A DNA stretch of 64,000 bases. Source: Siphonodentalium dalli. Lineage: Eukaryota > Mollusca > Scaphopoda > Gadilida > Siphonodentaliidae. Below, piece by piece: positions 29,146 through 42,860 of the stretch. The stretch covers positions 187,152,716-187,216,715 of the forward strand of contig CP136066.1 in NCBI GenBank assembly GCA_032622095.1, in the 5' to 3' direction. The stretch's first letter is position 1; each line of letters opens with the position of its first letter. The notes under the pieces are model-generated. The model was not told the origin of the DNA, did no database searches, and saw nothing but the letters and a program-made list of their open reading frames with translations. The translations under genes and the position numbers were made by a program.

Positions 29146-29583
29146 ATTAAGCCATCAGAACTGTTGTAAGCTGTTTTCGCGATCAAACAGTTGGACCGAT
29201 ATGTGTGCGATATATGATAATGCTGAGACGAGAATAACAAGAAAATTTCAAAACATTCGAGTGCGTTGTTGATTAAGTATCATGTGTTTTATTAAGATTT
29301 TGGATCATGTAATAAATAGAATATGCACTCCTCCACAGTGTAGTATGTTTTGGGGTATGTAATATTCCCCAAAGAATACAATAAAACCACATGTATATGA
29401 TTATATACCATCTCAATCTCAGTCCCAACAGCTAGAATAATACACGGTCTTCATGTGATCCTGGGGTCAGCCCAAATATTCTTCTGTACTGCACCCAACA
29501 AGAGACTGGCGGACCGAGGAAACATATACCAACTGAATCCAACTGGCTGAGCTGCTAATGGGTCATGCATGGATTACAATGCC
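29146..29583. other. Spacer before the satellite, nothing recognised
   Basis: Apparently single-copy sequence. It contains no ORF of note, no tandem repeat, and no module of the satellite until 29,584. Confidence 0.45.
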
Positions 29584-30399
29584 TTGATTGTCCCTGTGCT
29601 TGGTATCCATTGATTGTCCCTGTGCTTGGTATCCATTGATTGTCCCTGTGCTTGTTATCCATTGATTGTCCCTGTGCTTGTTATCCATTGATTGTCCCTG
29701 TGCTTGTTATCCATTGATTGTCCCTGTGCTTGTTATCCATTGATTGTCCCTGTGTTTGTTATCCATTGATTGTCCCTGTGCTTGTTATCCATTGATTGTC
29801 TCTGTGCTTGTTATCCATTGATTGTCCCTGTGCTTGTTATCCATTGATTGTCCCTGTGCTTGTTATCCATTGATTGTCCCTGTGCTTGTTATCCATTGAT
29901 TGTCCCTGTGCTTGTTATCCATTGATTGTCCCTGTGTTTGTTATCCATTGATTGTCCCTGTGCTTGTTATCCATTGATTGTCCCTGTGCTTGTTATCCAT
30001 TGATTGTCCCTGTGCTTGTTATCCATTGATTGTCCCTGTGTTTGTTATCCATTGATTGTCCATGTGCTTGTTATCCATTGATTGTCCCTGTGCTTGTTAT
30101 CCATTGATTGTCCCTGTGCTTGTTATCCATTGATTGTCCCTGTGCTTGTTATCCATTGATTGTCCCTGTGCTTGTTATCCATTGATTGTCCCTGTGTTTG
30201 TTATCCATTGATTGTCCCTGTGCTTGTTATCCATTGATTGTCTCTGTGCTTGTTATCCATTGATTGTCCCTGTGCTTGTTATCCATTGATTGTCCCTGTG
30301 CTTGTTATCCATTGATTGTCCCTGTGCTTGTTATCCATTGATTGTCCCTGTGCTTGTTATCCATTGATTGTCCCTGTGCTTGTTATCCATTGATTGTCC

Positions 30400-33300
30400 C
30401 TGTGCTTGTTATCCATTGATTGTCTCTGTGCTTGTTATCCATTGATTGTCCCTGTGCTTGTTATCCATTGATTGTCCCTGTGTTTGTTATCCATTGATTG
30501 TCACTGTGCTTGTTATCCATTGATTGTCCCTGTGTTTGTTATCCATTGATTGTCCCTGTGCTTGTTATCCATTGATTGTCCCTGTGTTTGTTATCCATTG
30601 ATTGTCCCTGTGCTTGTTATCCATTGATTGTCCCTGTGCTTGTTATCCATTGATTGTCCCTGTGCTTGTTATACATTGATTGTCCCTGTGCTTGTTATCC
30701 ATTGATTGTCCCTGTGCTTGTTATCCATTGATTGTCCCTGTGCTTGTTATCCATTGATTGTCCCTGTGCTTGTTATCCATTGATTGTCCCTGTGTTTGTT
30801 ATCCATTGATTGTCCCTGTGCTTGTTATCCATTGATTGTCCCTGTGCTTGTTATCCATTGATTGTCCCTGTGCTTGTTATCCATTGATTGTCCATGTGCT
30901 TGTTATCCATTGATTGTCCCTGTGCTTGTTATCCATTGATTGTCCCTGTGTTTGTTATCCATTGATTGTCCCTGTGTTTGTTATCCATTGATTGTCCCTG
31001 TGCTTGTTATCCATTGATTGTCCCTGTGCTTGTTATCCATTGATTGTCCCTGTGCTTGTTATCCATTGATTGTCCCTGTGCTTGTTATCCATTGATTGTC
31101 CCTGTGCTTGTTATCCATTGATTGTCCCTGTGCTCGTTATCCATTGATTGTCCCTGTGCTCGTTATCCATTGATTGTCCCTGTGCTTGTTATCCATTGAT
31201 TGTCCCTGTGTTTGTTATCCATTGATTGTCCCTGTGCTTGTTATCCATTGATTGTCCCTGTGCTTGTTATCCATTGATTGTCCCTGTGCTTGTTATCCAT
31301 TGATTGTCCATGTGCTTGTTATCCATTGATTGTCCCTGTGTTTGTTATCCATTGATTGTCCCTGTGCTTGTTATCCATTGATTGTCCCTGTGCTTGTTAT
31401 CCATTGATTGTCCCTGTGCTTGTTATCCATTGATTGTCCCTGTGTTTGTTATCCATTGATTGTCACTGTGCTTGTTATCCATTGATTGTCACTGTGCTTG
31501 TTATCCATTGATTGTCCCTGTGCTTGTTATCCATTGATTGTCCCTGTGCTTGTTATCCATTGATTGTCCATGTGCTTGTTATCCATTGATTGTCCCTGTG
31601 CTTGTTATCCATTGATTGTCCCTGTGTTTGTTATCCATTGATTGTCCCTGTGCTTGTTATCCATTGATTGTCCCTGTGCTTGTTATCCATTGATTGTCCC
31701 TGTGCTTGTTATCCATTGATTGTCCCTGTGCTTGTTATCCATTGATTGTCCCTGTGCTTGTTATCCATTGATTGTCCCTGTGCTCGTTATCCATTGATTG
31801 TCCCTGTGCTCGTTATCCATTGATTGTCCCTGTGCTTGTTATCCATTGATTGTCCCTGTGCTTGTTATCCATTGATTGTCCCTGTGTTTGTTATCCATTG
31901 ATTGTCCATGTGCTTGTTATCCATTGATTGTCCCTGTGCTTGTTATCCATTGATTGTCCCTGTGCTTGTTATCCATTGATTGTCCCTGTGCTTGTTATCC
32001 ATTGATTGTCCCTGTGCTTGTTATCCATTGATTGTCCCTGTGTTTGTTATCCATTGATTGTCCCTGTGCTTGTTATCCATTGATTGTCCCTGTGCTCGTT
32101 ATCCATTGATTGTCCCTGTGCTCGTTATCCATTGATTGTCCCTGTGCTTGTTATCCAATGCTTGTCCATGTGCTTGTTATCCATTGATTGTCCCTGTGCT
32201 TGTTATCCATTGATTGTCCCTGTGCTCGTTATCCATTGATTGTCCCTGTGCTCGTTATCCATTGATTGTCCCTGTGCTCGTTATCCATTGATTGTCCCTG
32301 TGCTCGTTATCCATTGATTGTCCCTGTGCTTGTTATCCATTGATTGTCCCTGTGCTTGTTATCCATTGATTGTCCCTGTGTTTGTTATCCATTGATTGTC
32401 CATGTGCTTGTTATCCATTGATTGTCCCTGTGCTTGTTATCCATTGATTGTCCCTGTGCTTGTTATCCATTGATTGTCCCTGTGCTTGTTATCCATTGAT
32501 TGTCCCTGTGTTTGTTATCCATTGATTGTCCCTGTGCTTGTTATCCATTGATTGTCCCTGTGCTTGTTATCCATTGATTGTCCCTGTGCTTGTTATCCAT
32601 TGATTGTCCCTGTGCTTGTTATCCATTGATTGTCCCTGTGCTCGTTATCCATTGATTGTCCCTGTGCTCGTTATCCATTGATTGTCCCTGTGCTTGTTAT
32701 CCATTGATTGTCCCTGTGTTTGTTATCCATTGATTGTCCCTGTGCTTGTTATCCATTGATTGTCCCTGTGCTTGTTATCCATTGATTGTCCCTGTGCTTG
32801 TTATCCATTGATTGTCCATGTGCTTGTTATCCATTGATTGTCCCTGTGCTTGTTATCCATTGATTGTCTCTGTGCTTGTTATCCATTGATTGTCCCTGTG
32901 CTTGTTATCCATTGATTGTCCCTGTGTTTGTTATCCATTGATTGTCACTGTGCTTGTTATCCATTGATTGTCCCTGTGTTTGTTATCCATTGATTGTCCC
33001 TGTGCTTGTTATCCATTGATTGTCCCTGTGTTTGTTATCCATTGATTGTCCCTGTGATTGTTATCCATTGATTGTCCCTGTGCTTGTTATCCATTGATTG
33101 TCCCTGTGATTGTTATCCATTGATTGTCCCTGTGCTTGTTATCCATTGATTGTCCCTGTGTTTGTTATCCATTGATTGTCCCTGTGCTTGTTATCCATTG
33201 ATTGTCCCTGTGCTTGTTATCCATTGATTGTCCCTGTGCTTGTTATCCATTGATTGTCCCTGTGCTTGTTATCCATTGATTGTCCCTGTGCTTGTTATCC

Positions 33301-36300
33301 ATTGATTGTCCCTGTGCTTGTTATCCATTGATTGTCCCTGTGCTCGTTATCCATTGATTGTCCCTGTGCTCGTTATCCATTGATTGTCCCTGTGCTTGTT
33401 ATCCATTGATTGTCCCTGTGCTTGTTATCCATTGATTGTCCCTGTGTTTGTTATCCATTGATTGTCCATGTGCTTGTTATCCATTGATTGTCCCTGTGCT
33501 TGTTATCCATTGATTGTCCCTGTGCTTGTTATCCATTGATTGTCCCTGTGCTTGTTATCCATTGATTGTCCCTGTGCTTGTTATCCATTGATTGTCCCTG
33601 TGTTTGTTATCCATTGATTGTCCCTGTGCTTGTTATCCATTGATTGTCTCTGTGCTTGTTATCCATTGATTGTCCCTGTGCTTGTTATCCATTGATTGTC
33701 CCTGTGCTTGTTATCCATTGATTGTCCCTGTGCTTGTTATCCATTGATTGTCCCTGTGCTTGTTATCCATTGATTGTCCCTGTGCTTGTTATCCATTGAT
33801 TGTCCCTGTGCTTGTTATCCATTGATTGTCTCTGTGCTTGTTATCCATTGATTGTCCCTGTGCTTGTTATCCATTGATTGTCCCTGTGTTTGTTATCCAT
33901 TGATTGTCACTGTGCTTGTTATCCATTGATTGTCCCTGTGTTTGTTATCCATTGATTGTCCCTGTGCTTGTTATCCATTGATTGTCCCTGTGTTTGTTAT
34001 CCATTGATTGTCCCTGTGCTTGTTATCCATTGATTGTCCCTGTGCTTGTTATCCATTGATTGTCCCTGTGCTTGTTATACATTGATTGTCCCTGTGCTTG
34101 TTATCCATTGATTGTCCCTGTGCTTGTTATCCATTGATTGTCCCTGTGCTTGTTATCCATTGATTGTCCCTGTGCTTGTTATCCATTGATTGTCCCTGTG
34201 TTTGTTATCCATTGATTGTCCCTGTGCTTGTTATCCATTGATTGTCCCTGTGCTTGTTATCCATTGATTGTCCCTGTGCTTGTTATCCATTGATTGTCCA
34301 TGTGCTTGTTATCCATTGATTGTCCCTGTGCTTGTTATCCATTGATTGTCCCTGTGTTTGTTATCCATTGATTGTCCCTGTGTTTGTTATCCATTGATTG
34401 TCCCTGTGCTTGTTATCCATTGATTGTCCCTGTGCTTGTTATCCATTGATTGTCCCTGTGCTTGTTATCCATTGATTGTCCCTGTGCTTGTTATCCATTG
34501 ATTGTCCCTGTGCTTGTTATCCATTGATTGTCCCTGTGCTTGTTATCCATTGATTGTCCCTGTGCTTGTTATCCATTGATTGTCTCTGTGCTTGTTATCC
34601 ATTGATTGTCCCTGTGCTTGTTATCCATTGATTGTCCCTGTGTTTGTTATCCATTGATTGTCACTGTGCTTGTTATCCATTGATTGTCCCTGTGTTTGTT
34701 ATCCATTGATTGTCCCTGTGCTTGTTATCCATTGATTGTCCCTGTGTTTGTTATCCATTGATTGTCCCTGTGCTTGTTATCCATTGATTGTCCCTGTGCT
34801 TGTTATCCATTGATTGTCCCTGTGCTTGTTATACATTGATTGTCCCTGTGCTTGTTATCCATTGATTGTCCCTGTGCTTGTTATCCATTGATTGTCCCTG
34901 TGCTTGTTATCCATTGATTGTCCCTGTGCTTGTTATCCATTGATTGTCCCTGTGTTTGTTATCCATTGATTGTCCCTGTGCTTGTTATCCATTGATTGTC
35001 CCTGTGCTTGTTATCCATTGATTGTCCCTGTGCTTGTTATCCATTGATTGTCCATGTGCTTGTTATCCATTGATTGTCCCTGTGCTTGTTATCCATTGAT
35101 TGTCCCTGTGTTTGTTATCCATTGATTGTCCCTGTGTTTGTTATCCATTGATTGTCCCTGTGCTTGTTATCCATTGATTGTCCCTGTGCTTGTTATCCAT
35201 TGATTGTCCCTGTGCTTGTTATCCATTGATTGTCCCTGTGCTTGTTATCCATTGATTGTCCCTGTGCTTGTTATCCATTGATTGTCCCTGTGCTCGTTAT
35301 CCATTGATTGTCCCTGTGCTCGTTATCCATTGATTGTCCCTGTGCTTGTTATCCATTGATTGTCCCTGTGTTTGTTATCCATTGATTGTCCCTGTGCTTG
35401 TTATCCATTGATTGTCCCTGTGCTTGTTATCCATTGATTGTCCCTGTGCTTGTTATCCATTGATTGTCCATGTGCTTGTTATCCATTGATTGTCCCTGTG
35501 TTTGTTATCCATTGATTGTCCCTGTGCTTGTTATCCATTGATTGTCCCTGTGCTTGTTATCCATTGATTGTCCCTGTGCTTGTTATCCATTGATTGTCCC
35601 TGTGTTTGTTATCCATTGATTGTCACTGTGCTTGTTATCCATTGATTGTCCCTGTGCTTGTTATCCATTGATTGTCCCTGTGCTTGTTATCCATTGATTG
35701 TCCATGTGCTTGTTATCCATTGATTGTCCCTGTGCTTGTTATCCATTGATTGTCCCTGTGTTTGTTATCCATTGATTGTCCCTGTGCTTGTTATCCATTG
35801 ATTGTCCCTGTGCTTGTTATCCATTGATTGTCCCTGTGCTTGTTATCCATTGATTGTCCCTGTGCTTGTTATCCATTGATTGTCCCTGTGCTTGTTATCC
35901 ATTGATTGTCCCTGTGCTCGTTATCCATTGATTGTCCCTGTGCTCGTTATCCATTGATTGTCCCTGTGCTTGTTATCCATTGATTGTCCCTGTGTTTGTT
36001 ATCCATTGATTGTCCCTGTGCTTGTTATCCATTGATTGTCCCTGTGCTTGTTATCCATTGATTGTCCCTGTGCTTGTTATCCATTGATTGTCCATGTGCT
36101 TGTTATCCATTGATTGTCCCTGTGCTTGTTATCCATTGATTGTCTCTGTGCTTGTTATCCATTGATTGTCCCTGTGCTTGTTATCCATTGATTGTCCCTG
36201 TGTTTGTTATCCATTGATTGTCACTGTGCTTGTTATCCATTGATTGTCCCTGTGTTTGTTATCCATTGATTGTCCCTGTGCTTGTTATCCATTGATTGTC

Positions 36301-37400
36301 CCTGTGTTTGTTATCCATTGATTGTCCCTGTGATTGTTATCCATTGATTGTCCCTGTGCTTGTTATCCATTGATTGTCCCTGTGATTGTTATCCATTGAT
36401 TGTCCCTGTGCTTGTTATCCATTGATTGTCCCTGTGTTTGTTATCCATTGATTGTCCCTGTGCTTGTTATCCATTGATTGTCCCTGTGCTTGTTATCCAT
36501 TGATTGTCCCTGTGCTTGTTATCCATTGATTGTCCCTGTGCTTGTTATCCATTGATTGTCCCTGTGCTTGTTATCCATTGATTGTCCCTGTGCTCGTTAT
36601 CCATTGATTGTCCCTGTGCTCGTTATCCATTGATTGTCCCTGTGCTTGTTATCCATTGATTGTCCCTGTGTTTGTTATCCATTGATTGTCCCTGTGCTTG
36701 TTATCCATTGATTGTCCCTGTGCTTGTTATCCATTGATTGTCCCTGTGCTTGTTATCCATTGATTGTCCATGTGCTTGTTATCCATTGATTGTCCCTGTG
36801 TTTGTTATCCATTGATTGTCCCTGTGCTTGTTATCCATTGATTGTCCCTGTGCTTGTTATCCATTGATTGTCCCTGTGCTTGTTATCCATTGATTGTCCC
36901 TGTGTTTGTTATCCATTGATTGTCACTGTGCTTGTTATCCATTGATTGTCCCTGTGCTTGTTATCCATTGATTGTCCCTGTGCTTGTTATCCATTGATTG
37001 TCCATGTGCTTGTTATCCATTGATTGTCCCTGTGCTTGTTATCCATTGATTGTCCCTGTGTTTGTTATCCATTGATTGTCCCTGTGCTTGTTATCCATTG
37101 ATTGTCCCTGTGCTTGTTATCCATTGATTGTCCCTGTGCTTGTTATCCATTGATTGTCCCTGTGCTTGTTATCCATTGATTGTCCCTGTGCTTGTTATCC
37201 ATTGATTGTCCCTGTGCTCGTTATCCATTGATTGTCCCTGTGCTCGTTATCCATTGATTGTCCCTGTGCTTGTTATCCATTGATTGTCCCTGTGTTTGTT
37301 ATCCATTGATTGTCCCTGTGCTTGTTATCCATTGATTGTCCCTGTGCTTGTTATCCATTGATTGTCCCTGTGCTTGTTATCCATTGATTGTCCATGTGCT
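30400..37400 (+). repeat. Higher-order duplications in the satellite, part 1
   Basis: A signature of variant units (TCTCTG, two standard, TTTG, TCACTG, TTTG, then ATAC about 170 bp later) recurs. The TCACTG marker is at 30,501, 32,945, 33,907, 34,661, 36,221 and 40,381. Offsets are exact multiples of 26 (3,406 = 131 units; 754 = 29; 3,276 = 126; 5,720 = 220). A TCACTG marker at 35,623 and its partner at 36,923 (1,300 bp, 50 units) show a further tandem duplication. Confidence 0.8.
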
Positions 37401-40400
37401 TGTTATCCATTGATTGTCCATGTGCTTGTTATCCATTGATTGTCCCTGTGCTTGTTATCCATTGATTGTCCCTGTGTTTGTTATCCATTGATTGTCCATG
37501 TGCTTGTTATCCATTGATTGTCCCTGTGCTTGTTATCCATTGATTGTCCCTGTGCTTGTTATCCATTGATTGTCCGTGTGCTTGTTATCCATTGATTGTC
37601 CCTGTGCTTGTTATCCATTGATTGTCCCTGTGTTTGTTATCCATTGATTGTCCCTGTGCTTGTTATCCATTGATTGTCCCTGTGCTTGTTATCCATTGAT
37701 TGTCCCTGTGCTTGTTATCCATTGATTGTCCCTGTGCTTGTTATCCATTGATTGTCCCTGTGCATGTTATCCATTGATTGTCCATGTGCTTGTTATCCAT
37801 TGATTGTCCCTGTGCTTGTTATCCATTGATTGTCCCTGTGCTTGTTATCCATTGATTGTCCCTGTGCTTGTTATCCATTGATTGTCCCTGTGCTTGTTAT
37901 CCATTGATTGTCCCTGTGCTTGTTATCCATTGATTGTCCCTGTGCATGTTATCCATTGATTGTCCCTGTGATTGTTATCCATTGATTGTCCCTGTGCTTG
38001 TTATCCATTGATTGTCCCTGTGCTTGTTATCCATTGATTGTCCCTGTGCTTGTTATCCATTGATTGTCCCTGTGCATGTTATCCATTGATTGTCCCTGTG
38101 CTTGTTATCCATTGATTGTCCCTGTGCTTGTTATCCATTGATTGTCCCTGTGCATGTTATCCATTGATTGTCCATGTGCTTGTTATCCATTGATTGTCCC
38201 TGTGCTTGTTATCCATTGATTGTCCCTGTGCTTGTTATCCATTGATTGTCCCTGTGCTTGTTATCCATTGATTGTCCCTGTGCTTGTTATCCATTGATTG
38301 TCCCTGTGCTTGTTATCCATTGATTGTCCCTGTGCTTGTTATCCATTGATTGTCCCTGTGCATGTTATCCATTGATTGTCCCTGTGTTTGTTATCCATTG
38401 ATTGTCCCTGTGCTTGTTATCCATTGATTGTCCGTGTGCTTGTTATCCATTGATTGTCCCTGTGCTTGTTATCCATTGATTGTCCCTGTGTTTGTTATCC
38501 ATTGATTGTCCCTGTGCTTGTTATCCATTGATTGTCCCTGTGCTTGTTATCCATTGATTGTCCCTGTGCTTGTTATCCATTGATTGTCCCTGTGCTTGTT
38601 ATCCATTGATTGTCCCTGTGCTTGTTATCCATTGATTGTCCCTGTGCTTGTTATCCATTGATTGTCCCTGTGCTTGTTATCCATTGATTGTCCCTGTGCT
38701 TGTTATCCATTGATTGTCCATGTGCATGTTATCCATTGATTGTCCCTGTGCTTGCTATCCATTGATTGTCCCTGTGCTTGTTATCCATTGATTGTCCCTG
38801 TGCTTGTTATCCATTGATTGTCCCTGTGCTTGTTATCCATTGATTGTCCCTGTGTTTGTTATCCATTGATTGTCCCTGTGCTTGTTATCCATTGATTGTC
38901 CCTGTGCTTGTTATCCATTGATTGTCCCTGTGCTTGTTATCCATTGATTGTCCCTGTGCTTGTTATCCATTGATTGTCCCTGTGCTTGTTATCCATTGAT
39001 TGTCCCTGTGTTTGTTATCCATTGATTGTCCCTGTGCTTGTTATCCATTGATTGTCCCTGTGTTTGTTATCCATTGATTGTCCCTATGCTTGTTATCCAT
39101 TGATTGTCGCTGTGCTTGTTATCCATTGATTGTCTCTGTGTTTTTTATCCATTGATTGTCCCTGTGCTTGTTATCCATTGATTGTCGCTGTGCTTGTTAT
39201 CCATTGATTGTCCCTGTGCTTGTTATCCATTGATTGTCCCTGTGCTTGTTATCCATTGATTGTCGCTGTGCTTGTTATCCATTGATTGTCCCTGTGCTTG
39301 TTATCCATTGATTGTCCCTGTGCTTGTTATCCATTGATTGTCCCTGTGCTTGTTATCAATTGATTGTCCATGTGCTTGTTATCCATTGATTGTCCCTGTG
39401 CTTGTTATCCATTGATTGTCCCTGTGCTTGTTATCCATTGATTGTCCCTGTGTTTGTTATCCATTGATTGTCCCTGTGCTTGTTATCCATTGATTGTCCC
39501 TGTGCTTTTTATCCATTGATTGTCCCTGTGTTTGTTATCCATTGATTGTCCCTGTGCTTGTTATCCATTGATTGTCCCTGTGCTTGTTATCCATTGATTG
39601 TCCCTGTGTTTGTTATCCATTGATTGTCCCTGTGCTTGTTATCCATTGATTGTCCCTGTGTTTGTTATCCATTGATTGTCCCTGTGTTTGTTATCCATTG
39701 ATTGTCCCTGTGTTTGTTATCCATTGATTGTCCCTGTGCTTGTTATCCATTGATTGTCCCTGTGTTTGTTATCCATTGATTGTCCCTGTGCTTGTTATCC
39801 ATTGATTGTCCCTGTGTTTGTTATCCATTGATTGTCCCTGTGCTTGTTATCCATTGATTGTCCCTGTGCTTGTTATCCATTGATTGTCCCTGTGCTTGTT
39901 ATCCATTGATTGTCCCTGTGCTTGTTATCCATTGATTGTCCCTGTGTTTGTTATCCATTGATTGTCCCTGTGTTTGTTATCCATTGATTGTCCCTGTGTT
40001 TGTTATCCATTGATTGTCCCTGTGCTTGTTATCCATTGATTGTCACTGTGCTTGTTATCCATTGATTGTCCCTGTGCTTGTTATCCATTGATTGTCCCTG
40101 TGCTTGTTATCCATTGATTGTCCCTGTGCTTGTTATCCATTGATTGTCACTGTGCTTGTTATCCATTGATTGTCCCTGTGCTTGTTATCCATTGATTGTC
40201 CCTGTGCTTGTTATCCATTGATTGTCCCTGTGCTTGTTATCCATTGATTGTCCCTGTGCTTGTTATCCATTGATTGTCCCTGTGCTTGTTATCCATTGAT
40301 TGTCTCTGTGCTTGTTATCCATTGATTGTCCCTGTGCTTGTTATCCATTGATTGTCCCTGTGTTTGTTATCCATTGATTGTCACTGTGCTTGTTATCCAT

Positions 40401-42860
40401 TGATTGTCCCTGTGTTTGTTATCCATTGATTGTCCCTGTGCTTGTTATCCATTGATTGTCCCTGTGTTTGTTATCCATTGATTGTCCCTGTGCTTGTTAT
40501 CCATTGATTGTCCCTGTGCTTGTTATCCATTGATTGTCCCTGTGCTTGTTATACATTGATTGTCCCTGTGCTTGTTATCCATTGATTGTCCCTGTGCTTG
40601 TTATCCATTGATTGTCCCTGTGCTTGTTATCCATTGATTGTCCCTGTGCTTGTTATCCATTGATTGTCCCTGTGTTTGTTATCCATTGATTGTCCCTGTG
40701 CTTGTTATCCATTGATTGTCCCTGTGCTTGTTATCCATTGATTGTCCCTGTGCTTGTTATCCATTGATTGTCCATGTGCTTGTTATCCATTGATTGTCCC
40801 TGTGCTTGTTATCCATTGATTGTCCCTGTGTTTGTTATCCATTGATTGTCCCTGTGTTTGTTATCCATTGATTGTCCCTGTGCTTGTTATCCATTGATTG
40901 TCCCTGTGCTTGTTATCCATTGATTGTCCCTGTGCTTGTTATCCATTGATTGTCCCTGTGCTTGTTATCCATTGATTGTCCCTGTGCTTGTTATCCATTG
41001 ATTGTCCCTGTGCTCGTTATCCATTGATTGTCCCTGTGCTCGTTATCCATTGATTGTCCCTGTGCTTGTTATCCATTGATTGTCCCTGTGTTTGTTATCC
41101 ATTGATTGTCCCTGTGCTTGTTATCCATTGATTGTCCCTGTGCTTGTTATCCATTGATTGTCCCTGTGCTTGTTATCCATTGATTGTCCATGTGCTTGTT
41201 ATCCATTGATTGTCCCTGTGTTTGTTATCCATTGATTGTCCCTGTGCTTGTTATCCATTGATTGTCCCTGTGCTTGTTATCCATTGATTGTCCCTGTGCT
41301 TGTTATCCATTGATTGTCCCTGTGTTTGTTATCCATTGATTGTCACTGTGCTTGTTATCCATTGATTGTCCCTGTGCTTGTTATCCATTGATTGTCCCTG
41401 TGCTTGTTATCCATTGATTGTCCATGTGCTTGTTATCCATTGATTGTCCCTGTGCTTGTTATCCATTGATTGTCCCTGTGTTTGTTATCCATTGATTGTC
41501 CCTGTGCTTGTTATCCATTGATTGTCCCTGTGCTTGTTATCCATTGATTGTCCCTGTGCTTGTTATCCATTGATTGTCCCTGTGCTTGTTATCCATTGAT
41601 TGTCCCTGTGCTTGTTATCCATTGATTGTCCCTGTGCTCGTTATCCATTGATAGTCCCTGTGCTCGTTATCCATTGATTGTCCCTGTGCTTGTTATCCAT
41701 TGATTGTCCCTGTGTTTGTTATCCATTGATTGTCCCTGTGCTTGTTATCCATTGATTGTCCCTGTGCTTGTTATCCATTGATTGTCCCTGTGCTTGTTAT
41801 CCATTGATTGTCCATGTGCTTGTTATCCATTGATTGTCCATGTGCTTGTTATCCATTGATTGTCCCTGTGCTTGTTATCCATTGATTGTCCCTGTGTTTG
41901 TTATCCATTGATTGTCCATGTGCTTGTTATCCATTGATTGTCCCTGTGCTTGTTATCCATTGATTGTCCCTGTGCTTGTTATCCATTGATTGTCCGTGTG
42001 CTTGTTATCCATTGATTGTCCCTGTGCTTGTTATCCATTGATTGTCCCTGTGTTTGTTATCCATTGATTGTCCCTGTGCTTGTTATCCATTGATTGTCCC
42101 TGTGCTTGTTATCCATTGATTGTCCCTGTGCTTGTTATCCATTGATTGTCCCTGTGCTTGTTATCCATTGATTGTCCCTGTGCATGTTATCCATTGATTG
42201 TCCATGTGCTTGTTATCCATTGATTGTCCCTGTGCCTGTTATCCATTGATTGTCCCTGTGCTTGTTATCCATTGATTGTCCCTGTGCTTGTTATCCATTG
42301 ATTGTCCCTGTGCTTGTTATCTATTGATTGTCCCTGTGCTTGTTATCCATTGATTGTCCCTGTGCATGTTATCCATTGATTGTCCCTGTGATTGTTATCC
42401 ATTGATTGTCCCTGTGCTTGTTATCCATTGATTGTCCCTGTGCTTGTTATCCATTGATTGTCCCTGTGCTTGTTATCCATTGATTGTCCCTGTGCATGTT
42501 ATCCATTGATTGTCCCTGTGCTTGTTATCCATTGATTGTCCCTGTGCTTGTTATCCATTGATTGTCCCTGTGCATGTTATCCATTGATTGTCCATGTGCT
42601 TGTTATCCATTGATTGTCCCTGTGCTTGTTATCCATTGATTGTCCCTGTGCTTGTTATCCATTGATTGTCCCTGTGCTTGTTATCCATTGATTGTCCCTG
42701 TGCTTGTTATCCATTGATTGTCCCTGTGCTTGTTATCCATTGATTGTCCCTGTGCTTGTTATCCATTGATTGTCCCTGTGCATGTTATCCATTGATTGTC
42801 CCTGTGTTTGTTATCCATTGATTGTCCCTGTGCTTGTTATCCATTGATTGTCCCTGTGCA
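37390..42860 (+). repeat. Higher-order duplication, 4,420 bp offset
   Basis: Variant markers at 36,923, 37,217, 37,391, 37,417 and 37,573 (TCAC, CTCG, TCCA, TCCA and TCCG) reappear at 41,343, 41,637, 41,811, 41,837 and 41,993, an offset of 4,420 bp (170 units). The CATG-variant cluster at 37,760-38,360 matches the cluster at 42,180-42,780. Confidence 0.8.
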
